From Dugong dugon (taxonomy: Eukaryota > Chordata > Mammalia > Sirenia > Dugongidae), in contig CM057482.1 of NCBI GenBank assembly GCA_030035585.1, forward strand, positions 9,039,001-9,103,000: a stretch of 64,000 nucleotides of DNA, in the 5' to 3' direction. Below are positions 10,349 to 19,244 of the stretch, piece by piece. The translations under genes and the position numbers were made by a program. The notes beneath the pieces were generated by a model. That model was not told the DNA's origin. It did no database searches and saw only the letters and a program-made list of their open reading frames with translations. Numbering within the stretch: position 1 is the stretch's first letter; each line of letters begins with the position of its first letter.

Positions 10349-10765
10349 GTTGTTGTTAGGTGCCACTGAGTCAATTCTGACTCACAGCGACCCCATGTGA
10401 TAGAGAACTGCTCCATAGGGTTTTCTTGGCTGTAATCTTTATGGAAAGGAGCCCTTGGGGTACAGTGGTTAAGCACTCGGCTGCTAACCGAAAGGTTGGC
10501 AGTTCGAACCCACCAGCTGCTCTGCAGGAGAAAGATGTGGCAGTCTGCTCCTATAAAAATTACAGCCTTGGAAACCCTATGGGGGCAGTTCTACTCTGTC
10601 CTATAGGGTTGCTATGAGTTGGAATCAACTTGATGTCAATGGGTTTTAATCTTTAGGGAAGCAGATCGCCAGATCTTTCTCCCGCAGGGCCACTGAGTGG
10701 GTTTGAACCTCCAACCTTTCATTTAGCAGCTGAGCACTCAACCACTGCGCCACCAGGGCCTTGAG
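10349..10765 (-). mobile_element. AfroSINE (outer, interrupted)
   Basis: The 3' half lies at 10349-10444 (gagtcaattctgactcacag, gctgtaatctttatgga). The 5' half lies at 10651-10765 (agcagatcgccagatctttc to ccactgcgccaccagggcc). The gap is filled exactly by a plus-strand AfroSINE. The duplicated aatctttatgg / aatctttaggg flanks mark the insertion point. Confidence 0.88.
10446..10648 (+). mobile_element. AfroSINE, long form (inner insert)
   Basis: A nearly intact copy runs from ggagcccttggggtacagtg through ggctgctaaccgaaaggttg and gcagttcgaacccaccagct to gggttgctatgagttggaat and caatgggtttt. Its head gives one of the clearest tRNA-Asn-like matches in the window. It is younger than the minus-strand SINE it interrupts. 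Confidence 0.93.
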
Positions 10766-11039
10766 GCCTTGTGAAAGCACAGACTGCTGAGTCCCACCCC
10801 CAGTTTCTGATTCAGAAGGTCTGGGATGGGGCCCAAGAATCTGCATTTCTGACAAGGTCACACGGTGTTTTTATTACTGCGAAAGGATAAGGGTAAAAGG
10901 CTTTCCTCTGAGTCTCTTTTCTTGTGTTCCACTGCTAATTCTTAGAGCCCGGGGAGGTTTGAGAAGGGCATCCGGAGCCCCAGGTGATGCTGATGCTTCC
11001 GGTCCAGGACCACACTTGGAGAACCACTGAGGTGGACGC

Positions 11040-11150
11040 TATGACTCCCATGCTGTGGTTGAGGAAACTAATACTCAGAGAGGCTAAGTTACTTTCCTAA
11101 GGCCACACAGCCAGAAAGTGGCCTTGAAGATATTCCTACCCAGGCCTACC
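11040..11150 (-). mobile_element. MIR SINE fragment
   Basis: The stretch reads gttgaggaaactaatactca, gagaggctaagttactttcc and ctaaggccacacagccagaa, the reverse complement of the conserved MIR core. Confidence 0.8.
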
Positions 11151-11217
11151 TTGTTCTGAGGTCTGTACACTTTGCACTTCCTCCTCCCACGCCCACCCTC
11201 CCCCTTACTCCCCACCC

Positions 11218-11366
11218 TAGGCCCAGTGGTTAAGAGCTCCGCTGCTATCCAAAAGGTCAGCAGTTTGAATCCACCGCCGCTCCTTGGAAACCCCATGGAG
11301 CAGTTCTACTCTGTCCTATAGGGTTGCTATAAGTCGGAATCCACTCGATAGGCACAGTTTTTTTTT
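11218..11366 (+). mobile_element. AfroSINE, short form
   Basis: The head is truncated (cccagtggttaagagctccg). The middle reads ccaaaaggtcagcagtttga and the tail ctatagggttgctataagtc, ending in a T-run of nine. Confidence 0.88.
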
Positions 11367-11623
11367 CTAGGCCACCACACCTGCCTTTAGAAATAATGCT
11401 AGCTTCCTTACTTTGTGGCAAACTGTTTACGTTGCTGGTAAGGGCAGCTGTGAACATTAAAATACGATGTTTTTGGCAGCTACAGGGCAAGATCCTCAAG
11501 ACGCACACAAATTCCAATTCTGCAAATCTGGAAAGATGAGAACTAATTGCGAGTGGGCAGACCACACCACATCGATACAGACCCTGGATGTCACAGCTTC
11601 AATTAGAGAGGTCCTAGACTTAC

Positions 11624-12062
11624 AGAAGGAGCCCTAGTGGCACAGTGGTTAAGCACTCAGCTGCTATCCAAAAGGTCGGTGTTTGGAACCCACCAGCCGC
11701 TCCGCAGGGGGAAAGATGTGTCAGTCGGCTTCCATAAAGATTGCAAAAAAACAAAAAAACGAACAAACCCATTGTCATCCAATCGATTCCAATTCATAGC
11801 GACCCTCTAGAACATAGTAGAACTGCCCCATAGGGCTTCCAAGGGTTTAAATCTTTATGGAAGCAGACTGCCACATCTTTCTCCCATGGTACAGCTGGTG
11901 GGTTCGAACTGGCGGTCTTTCATTTAGCAGCTAAGTGCCTAACCACTGGCCACCAGCGCTACCCTGTAAAGATTACAGCCTTGGAAACCCCATGGGGCAG
12001 TTCTACCCTGTTGTTCTAGGGTCACTATGAGTTAAAATGGACTCCATGGCAATGGGTTTGGG
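11624..12062 (+). mobile_element. AfroSINE, long form (outer, interrupted)
   Basis: The 5' part (ggagccctagtggcacagtg to cataaagattgc) ends near 11744. The 3' part resumes at about 11966 (gtaaagattacagccttgga) and ends caatgggttt. The intervening minus-strand AfroSINE sits between duplicated taaagatt motifs. Confidence 0.9.
11744..11965 (-). mobile_element. AfroSINE, long form (inner insert)
   Basis: On the minus strand it reads from ctggtggccagtggttaggc to a tail of caatgggtttgttcg followed by T-rich sequence (the plus strand begins aaaaaaacaaaaaaacg). It shows that the AfroSINE tail is T-rich rather than poly-A. Confidence 0.9.
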
Positions 12063-12365
12063 TGGATTTACAGAGTAGATTTAACAAACAATAATAGGCT
12101 GGATTGCTAGCCTCTAGAGAAATCAACGGGGCCCAGGGATAGGGGTGAGTTCCCTGCAATGAAAAACATGTTCCAGCCTTTTCTTACTCTCTTCTCATTT
12201 ATCCTCAGGATGGAAGCTGGGAGCGGGGGGAGAAGTCGCTGTTGTGTTTCGAGTTGGTTATGCCTCTCTGCCTGTTATAAAGACAACAGTCTCCTTAATT
12301 AAACCAGCCGTTTAATTACCTGTGCTCCCTACCTGCCGTTTTAGGCTCTCCTTTCAGCTCTAACT
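12063..12365. other. Unassigned intronic sequence
   Basis: No repeat or exon is recognised. Paired ccttaattaaacc and gtttaattacc motifs near 12293-12320 give a small local inverted repeat. Confidence 0.35.
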
Positions 12366-12367
12366 AG

Positions 12368-12752
12368 AAGTCACTGGGTGATGCAAATCGTTAAGCACTC
12401 GGCTGATAACTGAAAGGTTGGAGGTTCAAGTCCACCAGAGGTGCCTTGAAAGAAAGGCCTGGTGAACTACTTCTGAAAAATAAGTCATTGGAAATCCTAT
12501 GGAGCCCGGGGTGGAAAGGGGGAGTGTGCTATCACATTGTGGGGATTGCGACTAATGTCATAAAAACAGTATGTGTATAAATTTTTGAATGAGAAATTAA
12601 CTTCAGCTGTAAACTTTCACCTAAAGCATGATAAAATAAAAGTAAAAGAATGTAAAGGGGTTCTGAGTCCGAAAAGAAAACCCTGTGGAGCACAGCTGTA
12701 CTCTGACGCACGTAGGGTTGCCCTGAGCGGGAATCGACGCTGGCAGCTGGTG
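12368..12752 (+). mobile_element. AfroSINE, type 2 (outer, interrupted)
   Basis: The left part runs from gtcactgggtgatgcaaatc to gaaatcctatggagc at about 12506. The right part resumes with gaaaaccctgtggagcacag at about 12676 and ends ggcagctggtg. The repeated gaaa(at/ac)cct(a/g)tggagc is probably the target duplication of the L1 tail between them. Confidence 0.85.
12507..12672 (+). mobile_element. Short L1 3' tail inserted in a SINE
   Basis: About 165 bp matches the final part of the element at 48660-49610: ttttgaatgagaaattaact, ctgtaaactttcacctaaag, then aataaaataaaag. It is a severely 5'-truncated insertion with polyadenylation-type signals at its end. Confidence 0.75.
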
Positions 12753-12968
12753 TGATTTTTTGTTTCGGCTCTGACTACAGCTGCTTTCCGCTCCCTAAAC
12801 CCCATGGGGCCTTCATCCCTGTTAAGAAAAAGCAGCAAAGGGCTCTTGGCTCTTCTTCCTAGTCTCCTTCCATGAGTTTCATTTCTGGTCCTGAGTATTT
12901 GGCAAGGGCTTGGGAAGGGTGTCTGGGGCCCTAGGAAAAGGTCGTTTATAGCAACTTAATATTCCAGC

Positions 12969-13175
12969 GGGAGCCCTGGTGGTGCAGTGGTTAAAGCGTT
13001 CCGCTGCTAACCGACAGGTCGGCGGTTTGTACCCACCAGCTGCTCCAAGGGAGAAAGATGTGGCAGAATGCTTTTGTAAAGATTTATAGCCTTGGAAACC
13101 CTACGGGGCAGTTCTACTCTGTCGCTATGAGTCAGAATCGACTCAAGGGCTGTGGGTTTGGTTTTTTGTTTTGGT
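12969..13175 (+). mobile_element. AfroSINE, long form
   Basis: It starts ggagccctggtggtgcagtg and contains ccgctgctaaccgacaggtc and gagaaagatgtggcagaatg. It ends with a T-rich tail, gggtttggttttttgttttg. Confidence 0.92.
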
Positions 13176-14254
13176 AGTATTCCAGCAGATGCAAGATAGA
13201 GGGTAAGACAGGGACTCAATTGTCAGGGAGAGGAACCGTGGAGCAGAGGAAGGGGCAGCAGGAGGAAAGCAGCGGCCGGGTCCTGGGGACTCCGAGCCCA
13301 GCCAGAGCTGAGAGCTGCCCAGGCACAGAGGAGAAGCTGCCGCCTCTGCCCGGCACCCAGGCCAAGCCACCGCCTCTCCGGGGGCCCCTGCGCCCAGATG
13401 GAGGGGCTGGTCTCAGGGATGCCCAAGGGGTGGAGCTCAGAGAGAGGTGGGGCTTGCTCACCGTCTGCTTCTCCAGGACCAAACCTCATCTCTGGGGCTT
13501 GATGCGGACTTCATAGCTCCCTCCATCCATCTCCTCTGAAGCTTCGCCTCACTCCTCCCAGATCTCTAGCAAACTGTGATGCTGTTTATTTCTGAACTCA
13601 CACGAGAGGAGCACCATACCTGTGTCTGAGGTCAGGAATGGAACACCGTGCCCAGTCTCTGCTAACACCAGGTGTTCCCGAGTCCTTAGTTCCAACACAG
13701 TCGTTCTTTTTGGTTGCTTTGTTGTTTTGAACACATGGTTTTTGTTCGCTTGGTTTGTGCCTTAAAAACCATCTAGGTAAGATGACTCTCCCAGAGAGGT
13801 GCCCATACCATAAGTGAACGGAACACGGCACCCACATCAAGAACAGAACGTGACTGGCACCACCCTCGTGCCTCTTCCAGACGCCTCCACCCCTCGGGGC
13901 ACCCCCTCCTGTGACCTCTAACAGCGTAGACTTGTGTTAGCAGGCAGCAGTTTACCCTGCGCTCCTGCAACAACCTGCCTTGCAGCTGGCTGCCTTTCAT
14001 TTCTGAGACGGTGAAGCTGCCGGGGCTCAGCAGGGCTGACCTGGGGCTGCTTTCCAGCAGGAAAGGACTGTGTGTCATCATCCCCATGCTCTCTCTCCCT
14101 CACTCACACGCGTGCACAGTGGAGCCTCACAGCACTTCTAAAGCCCAGCACACGTCCAACGGCTGCTTCATTCTTCTGCCACTTGGGAGGAGCCGCGTGG
14201 AGGAGGAGTGGCGCCATGGTGCATTCAGATGGTCCTCCTCTCTCCAAGGGCCAG
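13176..14254. other. Unassigned intronic sequence with a GC-rich patch
   Basis: The patch at about 13265-13400 is GC-rich with some CpG (gcagcggccgggtcctgggg, gccaccgcctctccgggggc). Open frames exist on both strands across it, the usual effect of high GC. None resembles a protein I know and none shows exon-like borders. Confidence 0.45.
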
Positions 14255-14390
14255 CCAGGCGTGGATTACCCAGTAAGCAAGGTAAACACGAGTGTCCGTG
14301 TTTTTCACGTGAAATTTTTCACTACGGATTAGGAAGTAAGCACAAGTAACCCCATGCTTACCTTGATTACTGGGGCGGTCATCCACCCCT
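14255..14390. repeat. Palindromic foldback element, partial copy
   Basis: The left end gtggattacccagtaagcaa is matched in inverted form by the right end (cttgattactggggcggtca, tccaccc). The inner part tgaaatttttcactacggat and taggaagtaagcacaagta corresponds to the right arm of the complete copy at 24123-24272. The inner left arm is mostly deleted. Confidence 0.7.
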
Positions 14391-14505
14391 GTCAGGAACT
14401 GTAAATGTGAAAAGGGGCTTTGATTCTGTAGGAAGGTGCTGTAGGGTTGGGAGAGAGACAGATGCCAGCCATACCTAGAAGCAGAGTCTCTGATGTGAAG
14501 AAAAT

Positions 14506-14558
14506 GTGAAATTGTTCACTCCAGATGATCTACCTTGCCTGTTGGATAATCCACCCCT
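14506..14558. repeat. Palindromic foldback element, short fragment
   Basis: The motifs gtgaaattgttcact and ctaccttgcctgttggataa followed by tccaccc match the centre and one terminus of the element at 14255-14390. The intervening arm is missing. Confidence 0.55.
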
Positions 14559-15269
14559 GGGCCATCCCTGACTTCAGCTTGGTGACTCAGTGTGGAGGGT
14601 GGGATGGGGGATAGAGATCCCTTTCCATGAACTTCCAGAAATCCTACCATGTGCTCGGACAGTGGGAGGCCCCTGGAGCAGGATGACTCAGTGGTGTCTG
14701 CTTGCAAAGAAGCTGAGTTCTGCAGCCTGGGAACGCCAGCACGTGGCATTTGGTTGAACTTGCCCCAGTTCAGGGCAGCCCTCACCATTTAGAAACCATT
14801 CCTCCTGCCCCCCGGCACTATGCCGGGCCTTCTGTTTACCTGTGTGACTCTGGGCACAGGTGCCAGCTGCCAGCGGGGACCTGTTTGCCTCCTTAGCTGT
14901 CCTCCTCCACTCTCATTGTCACTCAGGGCTGACTCCACATCGTTTCATTAATAAAAACCCAAATTTGTGTTTGTGCTTACCCCAGGCACAGCACGCATCA
15001 TTAGCCTCTGCCCTGTGCTTTCTCAGCAAAGCGCTGCTCTGACTGTGCTGGGCCAGGGGGACACAGGGCTGGCCAGAGCCAGTGGTAGGGAAGACGTGCT
15101 TCTGGATTGACTGGTCGATGTGGTTCAACAGAGAAGCCCTCCCTGGGGGAACACCACGCCACGGCTCTATGGCAGTAGGAATTTCCTCCCATACCTTCTT
15201 GACACAATGTCTCTTCTCTCTCCAGAACCATCTCGTTCTTCCCAGGCGCACTTTAACAGAGAGGCAGGG
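14559..15269. other. Unassigned intronic sequence
   Basis: I recognise no repeat or exon. Overlapping open frames on both strands between 14919 and 15285 are mutual shadows without family resemblance. Confidence 0.4.
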
Positions 15270-16654
15270 TGTCTTAAGTCTCTAGCGCTGCTATAACAGA
15301 AATGCCACACATGGGTGGCTTTAACAAACAGAAATTTCTTTTCTTTTCTTTTTTCTTTGTCAGTTATGTTCTTAGCATAAATCCCCAGAGGAGGAATAAC
15401 TTGATGGGAGGGATGGATGTTCCTTGGCTTCTGATACATATTGCCAAATTGCTTTACAAAACAGCCATCCCAGTTTGCCACACCGCAAGGAAAATCTCTG
15501 AGAGGAACAGTTTCATAGCAACCTCGCCAGCGCTGTCCTCGTCATTGAAGACAACTCAGTAGGTGAAAAACGGGCCTCATTATTGTTTCCATTGGCATCT
15601 CTTTGATTACACGTAGGGGTGAACAGTTTCCCATATGCTTTACTAAGGAGTTGCAGTTTCTTTCATGATTTTTCATGATCTCACTTTGGGATTCACAAAA
15701 TTTTTGTTTCTCTCTGTAGACCGAAACAGTCACTTTCATCTTGACCTTCATCCCTTGTCCCAGTTCACTGTATTGCCCTTTCTAGATGTCACTATGGGAA
15801 GCAACTTCCAAACTCAGGGACTGAGGAGGGGAATCTCGTGGAGAAAGCCCAGGAGAGGAGTTTTAGACCCGTGTTCCCTCCCTAAAACCACTCATCATGA
15901 AATGTGAGGAAACACCACTGCTTCTTTGACCCTCAGCTTTCTCGCATGCTTCTGGTCTGTGCTAAAGTGATGTCTCTTGGATTGGTTAAGTTTAATACAG
16001 GCAATTAAAGACTGTCTCTTCACTAACCACTATTTTTTTTTTAAATAGACTTTATTTTTTAGAGTAGTTTTAGGTTTCTAGAGAAATTATGCAGAAGTAC
16101 AGAGTTCCCATATGCCCCCTCTCCCCATTGCACACTGTGTATCGTATTATAACCATCTTGTATTCGTCTGGTACATTTGTTCCAATTGATAGACCAATAT
16201 TGATAAATTATTATTAACTAAAGTCTATAGTTTACATCAGCGTTCACTCTTTACATTGTACGGTCCTATGGGTTTTGACAAACAGAAATTTATTTTCTCA
16301 CAGTTTAGGAGGCTGTAAGTCCAAACTCAGGGCGTCTGCTCTAAGGGAAGGCTCTCTCTCTCTCTCTGTCGGCTCTGGGGGAAGGTCCTTGTCTCTTTGA
16401 GCTTCTGCTCCTGGGAAGTCTTCATGTGGCTTGGCATCTCTCTTTCCTCATCTCTGCTTGCTAGCTTGTGTTAAATCTCTTTTGTATCTCAAAAGAGACT
16501 GACTCAAGATACACCCTACACTAATCTTGCCTCATCAACATAACAAACACAACCCCTTCCAAACAGGATTATAACCACAGGCATAGAAGTTAGGATTTAC
16601 AACACATATTTTGCGGGGGGGGGGGGGGGGGGGTACACAATTCAATCCACAACA
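15270..16654 (-). mobile_element. MaLR/ERVL-type LTR split by a retro-insertion
   Basis: The LTR pieces are 15270-15337 and about 16278-16654. They are flanked by a perfect 5-bp duplication, caggg (15265-15269 and 16655-16659). It matches the LTR at 8212-8817 almost base for base at the left end (tgtctta, ctctagcgctgctataacag). An 18-19-base G-run lies at about 16615-16633. No internal retroviral genes are present. Confidence 0.85.
15338..16277 (-). mobile_element. Retro-insertion of ~940 bp with 14-bp target duplication
   Basis: The segment lies between two copies of acaaacagaaattt (15324-15337 and 16278-16291). Next to the left copy is a T/C-rich run (cttttcttttctttttt), which is the complement of an A-rich 3' tail. 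Inside are old L1M 3' sequence at about 15355-15700, unassigned sequence, and another L1M 3' end at 16030-16277 with its own T-run. This fits minus-strand retrotransposition of a transcript containing L1 fragments, or an L1 3' transduction. Confidence 0.65.
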
Positions 16655-16743
16655 CAGGGAGTCCTGGAGAGACTTATTTCCACTATACCTGGGAGGCCAG
16701 TAAAAGAGATAGGGCAAGTTACCTCTGACTCTTCGGCTGGAAA

Positions 16744-16915
16744 GATCTGGAGAATCAACTCTAACAGTGTACATAAGAATCATTTGGGGAGTGAGTTAAA
16801 AATACAGGTTTTTCAGGCTCTCTCCTCCCTCAGGTCCAGGGTAAGGAACGGAAATCTGCATTTTTGGGAAGCATTCCAGGTGATTCCGATATAGGTGACC
16901 CCAAGCCACAGGTTA
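16744..16915 (+). mobile_element. MER5A-like hAT-Charlie fragment
   Basis: The motifs cataagaatcatttggggag, ttaaaaatacaggtttttca, aaatctgcatttttgggaag and ccaggtgattccgatatagg follow the order of MER5A. The terminal inverted repeats are degraded. Confidence 0.65.
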
Positions 16916-17948
16916 AAAAAGACTGATCTGGACAAGCCTTCCCTCCTCTTACAGATGGGGAAAGTGAGATTTACTGTATCTGGGGTGGAAACCCAAATTC
17001 TCAGCAGGGGCTCAAACCAGAATGAACCAGATCAAAGCTCTGTTGTCAGCAGGCCACAGCCATTGCCTCCCAAGGCTTTAACTTCTGCAAGGCAGTTCCA
17101 CCCTCCTACTCATCATCATAATCTACCTTGTGCATCTTCCTTGACTCTGCCCCTAAGAAGACACTATTAACATTCCAGCACTTGCCAGGGGCCCCAGGCT
17201 CTTAGCCTCCGCTTCCTGTTCTAGCCAATGACCAAATTTCCAATTTATTAACCACCGCATCACCAGGGCTCCTTATTGTTCCTAAAACACAGGCTTACTT
17301 CCTATCCTGCCCCAGCTAAGTCGATTTCCAGCTGTTTTCTTGCAGGCCTGGCGAAACCAGAGATGGCCAACATCATCTTGACCAAATCCCACCAGAGACC
17401 TCATCCCAGTACTGATGCTCCTCTCTCTCCATTAAAGACAAGGACTGACCGTCCCCCCTTAATCCATCGATTGCTCACAAACATGGCAACAACAAGTTAA
17501 CGCCAGACACACTGACAGCCTAAAATCTGAAGTCTGAGCCAAACTTTCAGAAAGGAGCTCTTTAGTCTTTGTTTACTGCAGGATACATGCACTAGCGGGG
17601 AGAGAGGCCCCCTCCTGCGCAAGAGTACCTGGGCATCTTCACCCGGTAGATGTGTTAGAAACTCTTGCAGGACTCTGGAAGCCTTTACACTATGACTCAC
17701 AAGTTCAAGTGCACAGACCAAGCTCAACTGCTTGGAGAAAGTGCCACGTGCAACCTGTGCTTCCGAAGAGGTGAAAGCCTGCAAGGAACCAATCTTTAGA
17801 GGAGCCTTACTACCCTCTTTTCACAATGCAAGACCCACTCTTCTTCATCCTCCCCCCCCCCAAAAAAAAACCCTCCACAGAGCGTGACATTTGCGGCTCT
17901 CTTTAAACAGCACCATCTTCTCAAAAAGGATTGAAAATCTCTACTTAC
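16916..17948. other. CA12 intron 2, start of intron; mostly unassigned
   Basis: It contains one short minus-strand AfroSINE head fragment at about 17246-17273 (taaccaccgcatcaccaggg ctcc). The rest holds no recognised repeat. On the minus strand this is the first kilobase downstream of CA12 exon 2, and I find no further CA12 exon in it. Confidence 0.5.
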
Positions 17949-17969
17949 CAACATAGGTCCACTTGGATC
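17949..17969 (-). CDS. CA12: Carbonic anhydrase XII, exon 2 (21 nt)
   Basis: Read on the minus strand, a strong acceptor (tttgttttgttctttgcag) is followed by 21 coding bases and then a consensus donor (gtaagtag, starting at 17948). Exon 1 ends with the first base of a Gly codon; exon 2 supplies GA and then SKWTYV, ending with one base of the next codon. From memory, human CA12 reads NGSKWTYFG at this position, so frame, phase and sequence agree, with one change (Phe to Val). The residues lie just after the signal peptide, at the start of the extracellular CA domain. A possible branch point (ttgac) lies near 17989-17995. The exon is too short for similarity searches to find easily. Confidence 0.93.
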
Positions 17970-18154
17970 CTGCAAAGAACAAAACAAAGTCAATAAGTAC
18001 AATTGAACTTGAACAAGTTAGAGAAAACACTACAGGTGCTGTTTGGAAATAAGTGAGATTGGAAAGGAGGTAGATGCCCAGAATTAAAACCTTTTCTGAG
18101 TCTGTGTCAGTATAACTGCTTCTTGGAGCAACTGTGTTCCAGAGGGAGGCTCAA

Positions 18155-18345
18155 GGACGATGATGGTCATGCAAAAGTTTATGCGTTAGGAAGCATGGTG
18201 ATGTTCATGCAGAGGCTGATGGGTTAGGGAGGACAGTGATGTTCATGCAGGGGCTGACGGGTTAGGGAGGATGCTGATGTTCATGCAGGGGCTGATGGGT
18301 TAGGAAAACAGTGGTGTTCATGCAAAGGCTGATGGGTTAGGGAGG
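18155..18345. repeat. 38-bp minisatellite, about 4.8 copies
   Basis: The anchor word (g/g)(g/t)tcatgc recurs at 18165, 18203, 18241, 18279 and 18316, spacings of 38, 38, 38 and 37. Each unit contains ggctgatgggttagggagga and gtgatgttcatgcag variants. It lies about 190 bp upstream of CA12 exon 2 in transcript orientation. Confidence 0.92.
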
Positions 18346-18496
18346 GGGCTTCTTGAAAAGAACCCTCCCAGACATTTTAGAGAAGACTTTAGTACCTGAG
18401 TAGGTAATCAATGCTCATGGCTCAAAACCCTGAAGCTGACAAAGGGTATACAGGAAAAGCTCCTCCTCCCCCCTGTCTCCCCACTTCCCATTAAAA

Positions 18497-18633
18497 CCAA
18501 ATTCCCATTAAAGCTGTCGAGTAGATTCCAACTCATAGCAACACTACAGGACGAGGAGCAGCTGGTGGATTTGAACTGCTGACGTTTTGGTTAGCAGCCA
18601 TAGTTCTTAACCACTGTGCCACGAGGGCTCCAA
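18497..18633 (-). mobile_element. AfroSINE, short form, internally deleted
   Basis: The order on the plus strand is gctgtcgagtagattccaac, tcatagcaacactacaggac, gagcagctggtggatttgaa and ccactgtgccacgagggctc. The block between the tail and the T-arm region is shortened. Confidence 0.88.
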
Positions 18634-19092
18634 GCTTCCCATTATAGACAGCTAATTTTATCAGTTTATTGTGAACCCTCTCACAGTATAATTACACACA
18701 CATATGTATTTATGTTCTTCTTCCCCCTTTTCACACAAACATTAGCATGCTGGAAACACTGTCCTGCATCTTGCTTTTTTCCACTTGACGACGTATTCTA
18801 ATAAGAACAGTTCACATCAATACCCAAAAAGACAAAAACTAATCTGAAAAGTGAAGTGTTTCTTTGCGGAAGTCGCCATTCTCTTTTGAGTAGAATTCCA
18901 GGGGAGGTAGGAGAGTGTAGGAGACGTTCTGCCAGGAGTACACGGGAAGTCACCTACGCCTCCCCCTCCATCGCTTCCACACATAAAGGTCCTTAGTTCA
19001 TACATCAAAAACATAGTTTTAACAAGTTATTCCACAGCTCTGCTCTCCTTACCCTGCCTGCCCACCCCCCCACCTCCAAAACCATCCCCCCA
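18634..19092. other. Intron 1, unassigned
   Basis: The stretch near 18645-18800 (gacagctaattttatcagtt, cattagcatgctggaaacac) may be a decayed L1 3' end but is not diagnostic. No exon is seen. Confidence 0.35.
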
Positions 19093-19228
19093 AAAAAACA
19101 AACGCTTTGCCGTCAAGTCGATTCTGACTCATAGCGACCCTATAGGACAGAGTAGAACTGCCTGGTGGATTCAAACTGCTGACCTTTTGCTTAGCAGCTG
19201 AACTCTTAACCACTACACCATCAGGGTG
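19093..19228 (-). mobile_element. AfroSINE, short form
   Basis: The plus strand reads aaaaaacaaacgctttgccg, tcaagtcgattctgactcat, agcgaccctataggacagag, then aactcttaaccactacacca. It is internally shortened like its neighbour at 18497. Confidence 0.9.
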
Positions 19229-19244
19229 AATTGAGACCCTATCC

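Larger units (their letters stand above)
10321..11031 (+). mobile_element. MER5A split by nested AfroSINEs
   Basis: The 5' piece (gtgggtttcaaactcgagtg) lies at 10321-10345. The middle (agcacagactgctgagtccc, tctgattcagaaggtctggg) resumes at 10773, and the 3' end (gtgatgctgatgcttccggt, cttggagaaccactga) is at 10984-11031. About 420 bp of SINE separates the first two pieces and about 95 bp of other sequence separates the last two. Confidence 0.75.

Noticed and set aside
1..17948. CA12 exon 3 and later exons
   Set aside because: I looked on the minus strand for the region encoding PDGENSWSKKYPSCGG-like and QSPIDLHSD-like sequence and for the His-rich zinc-site segment. I saw neither, so intron 2 probably extends past the left edge. 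Eye search can miss a diverged exon.
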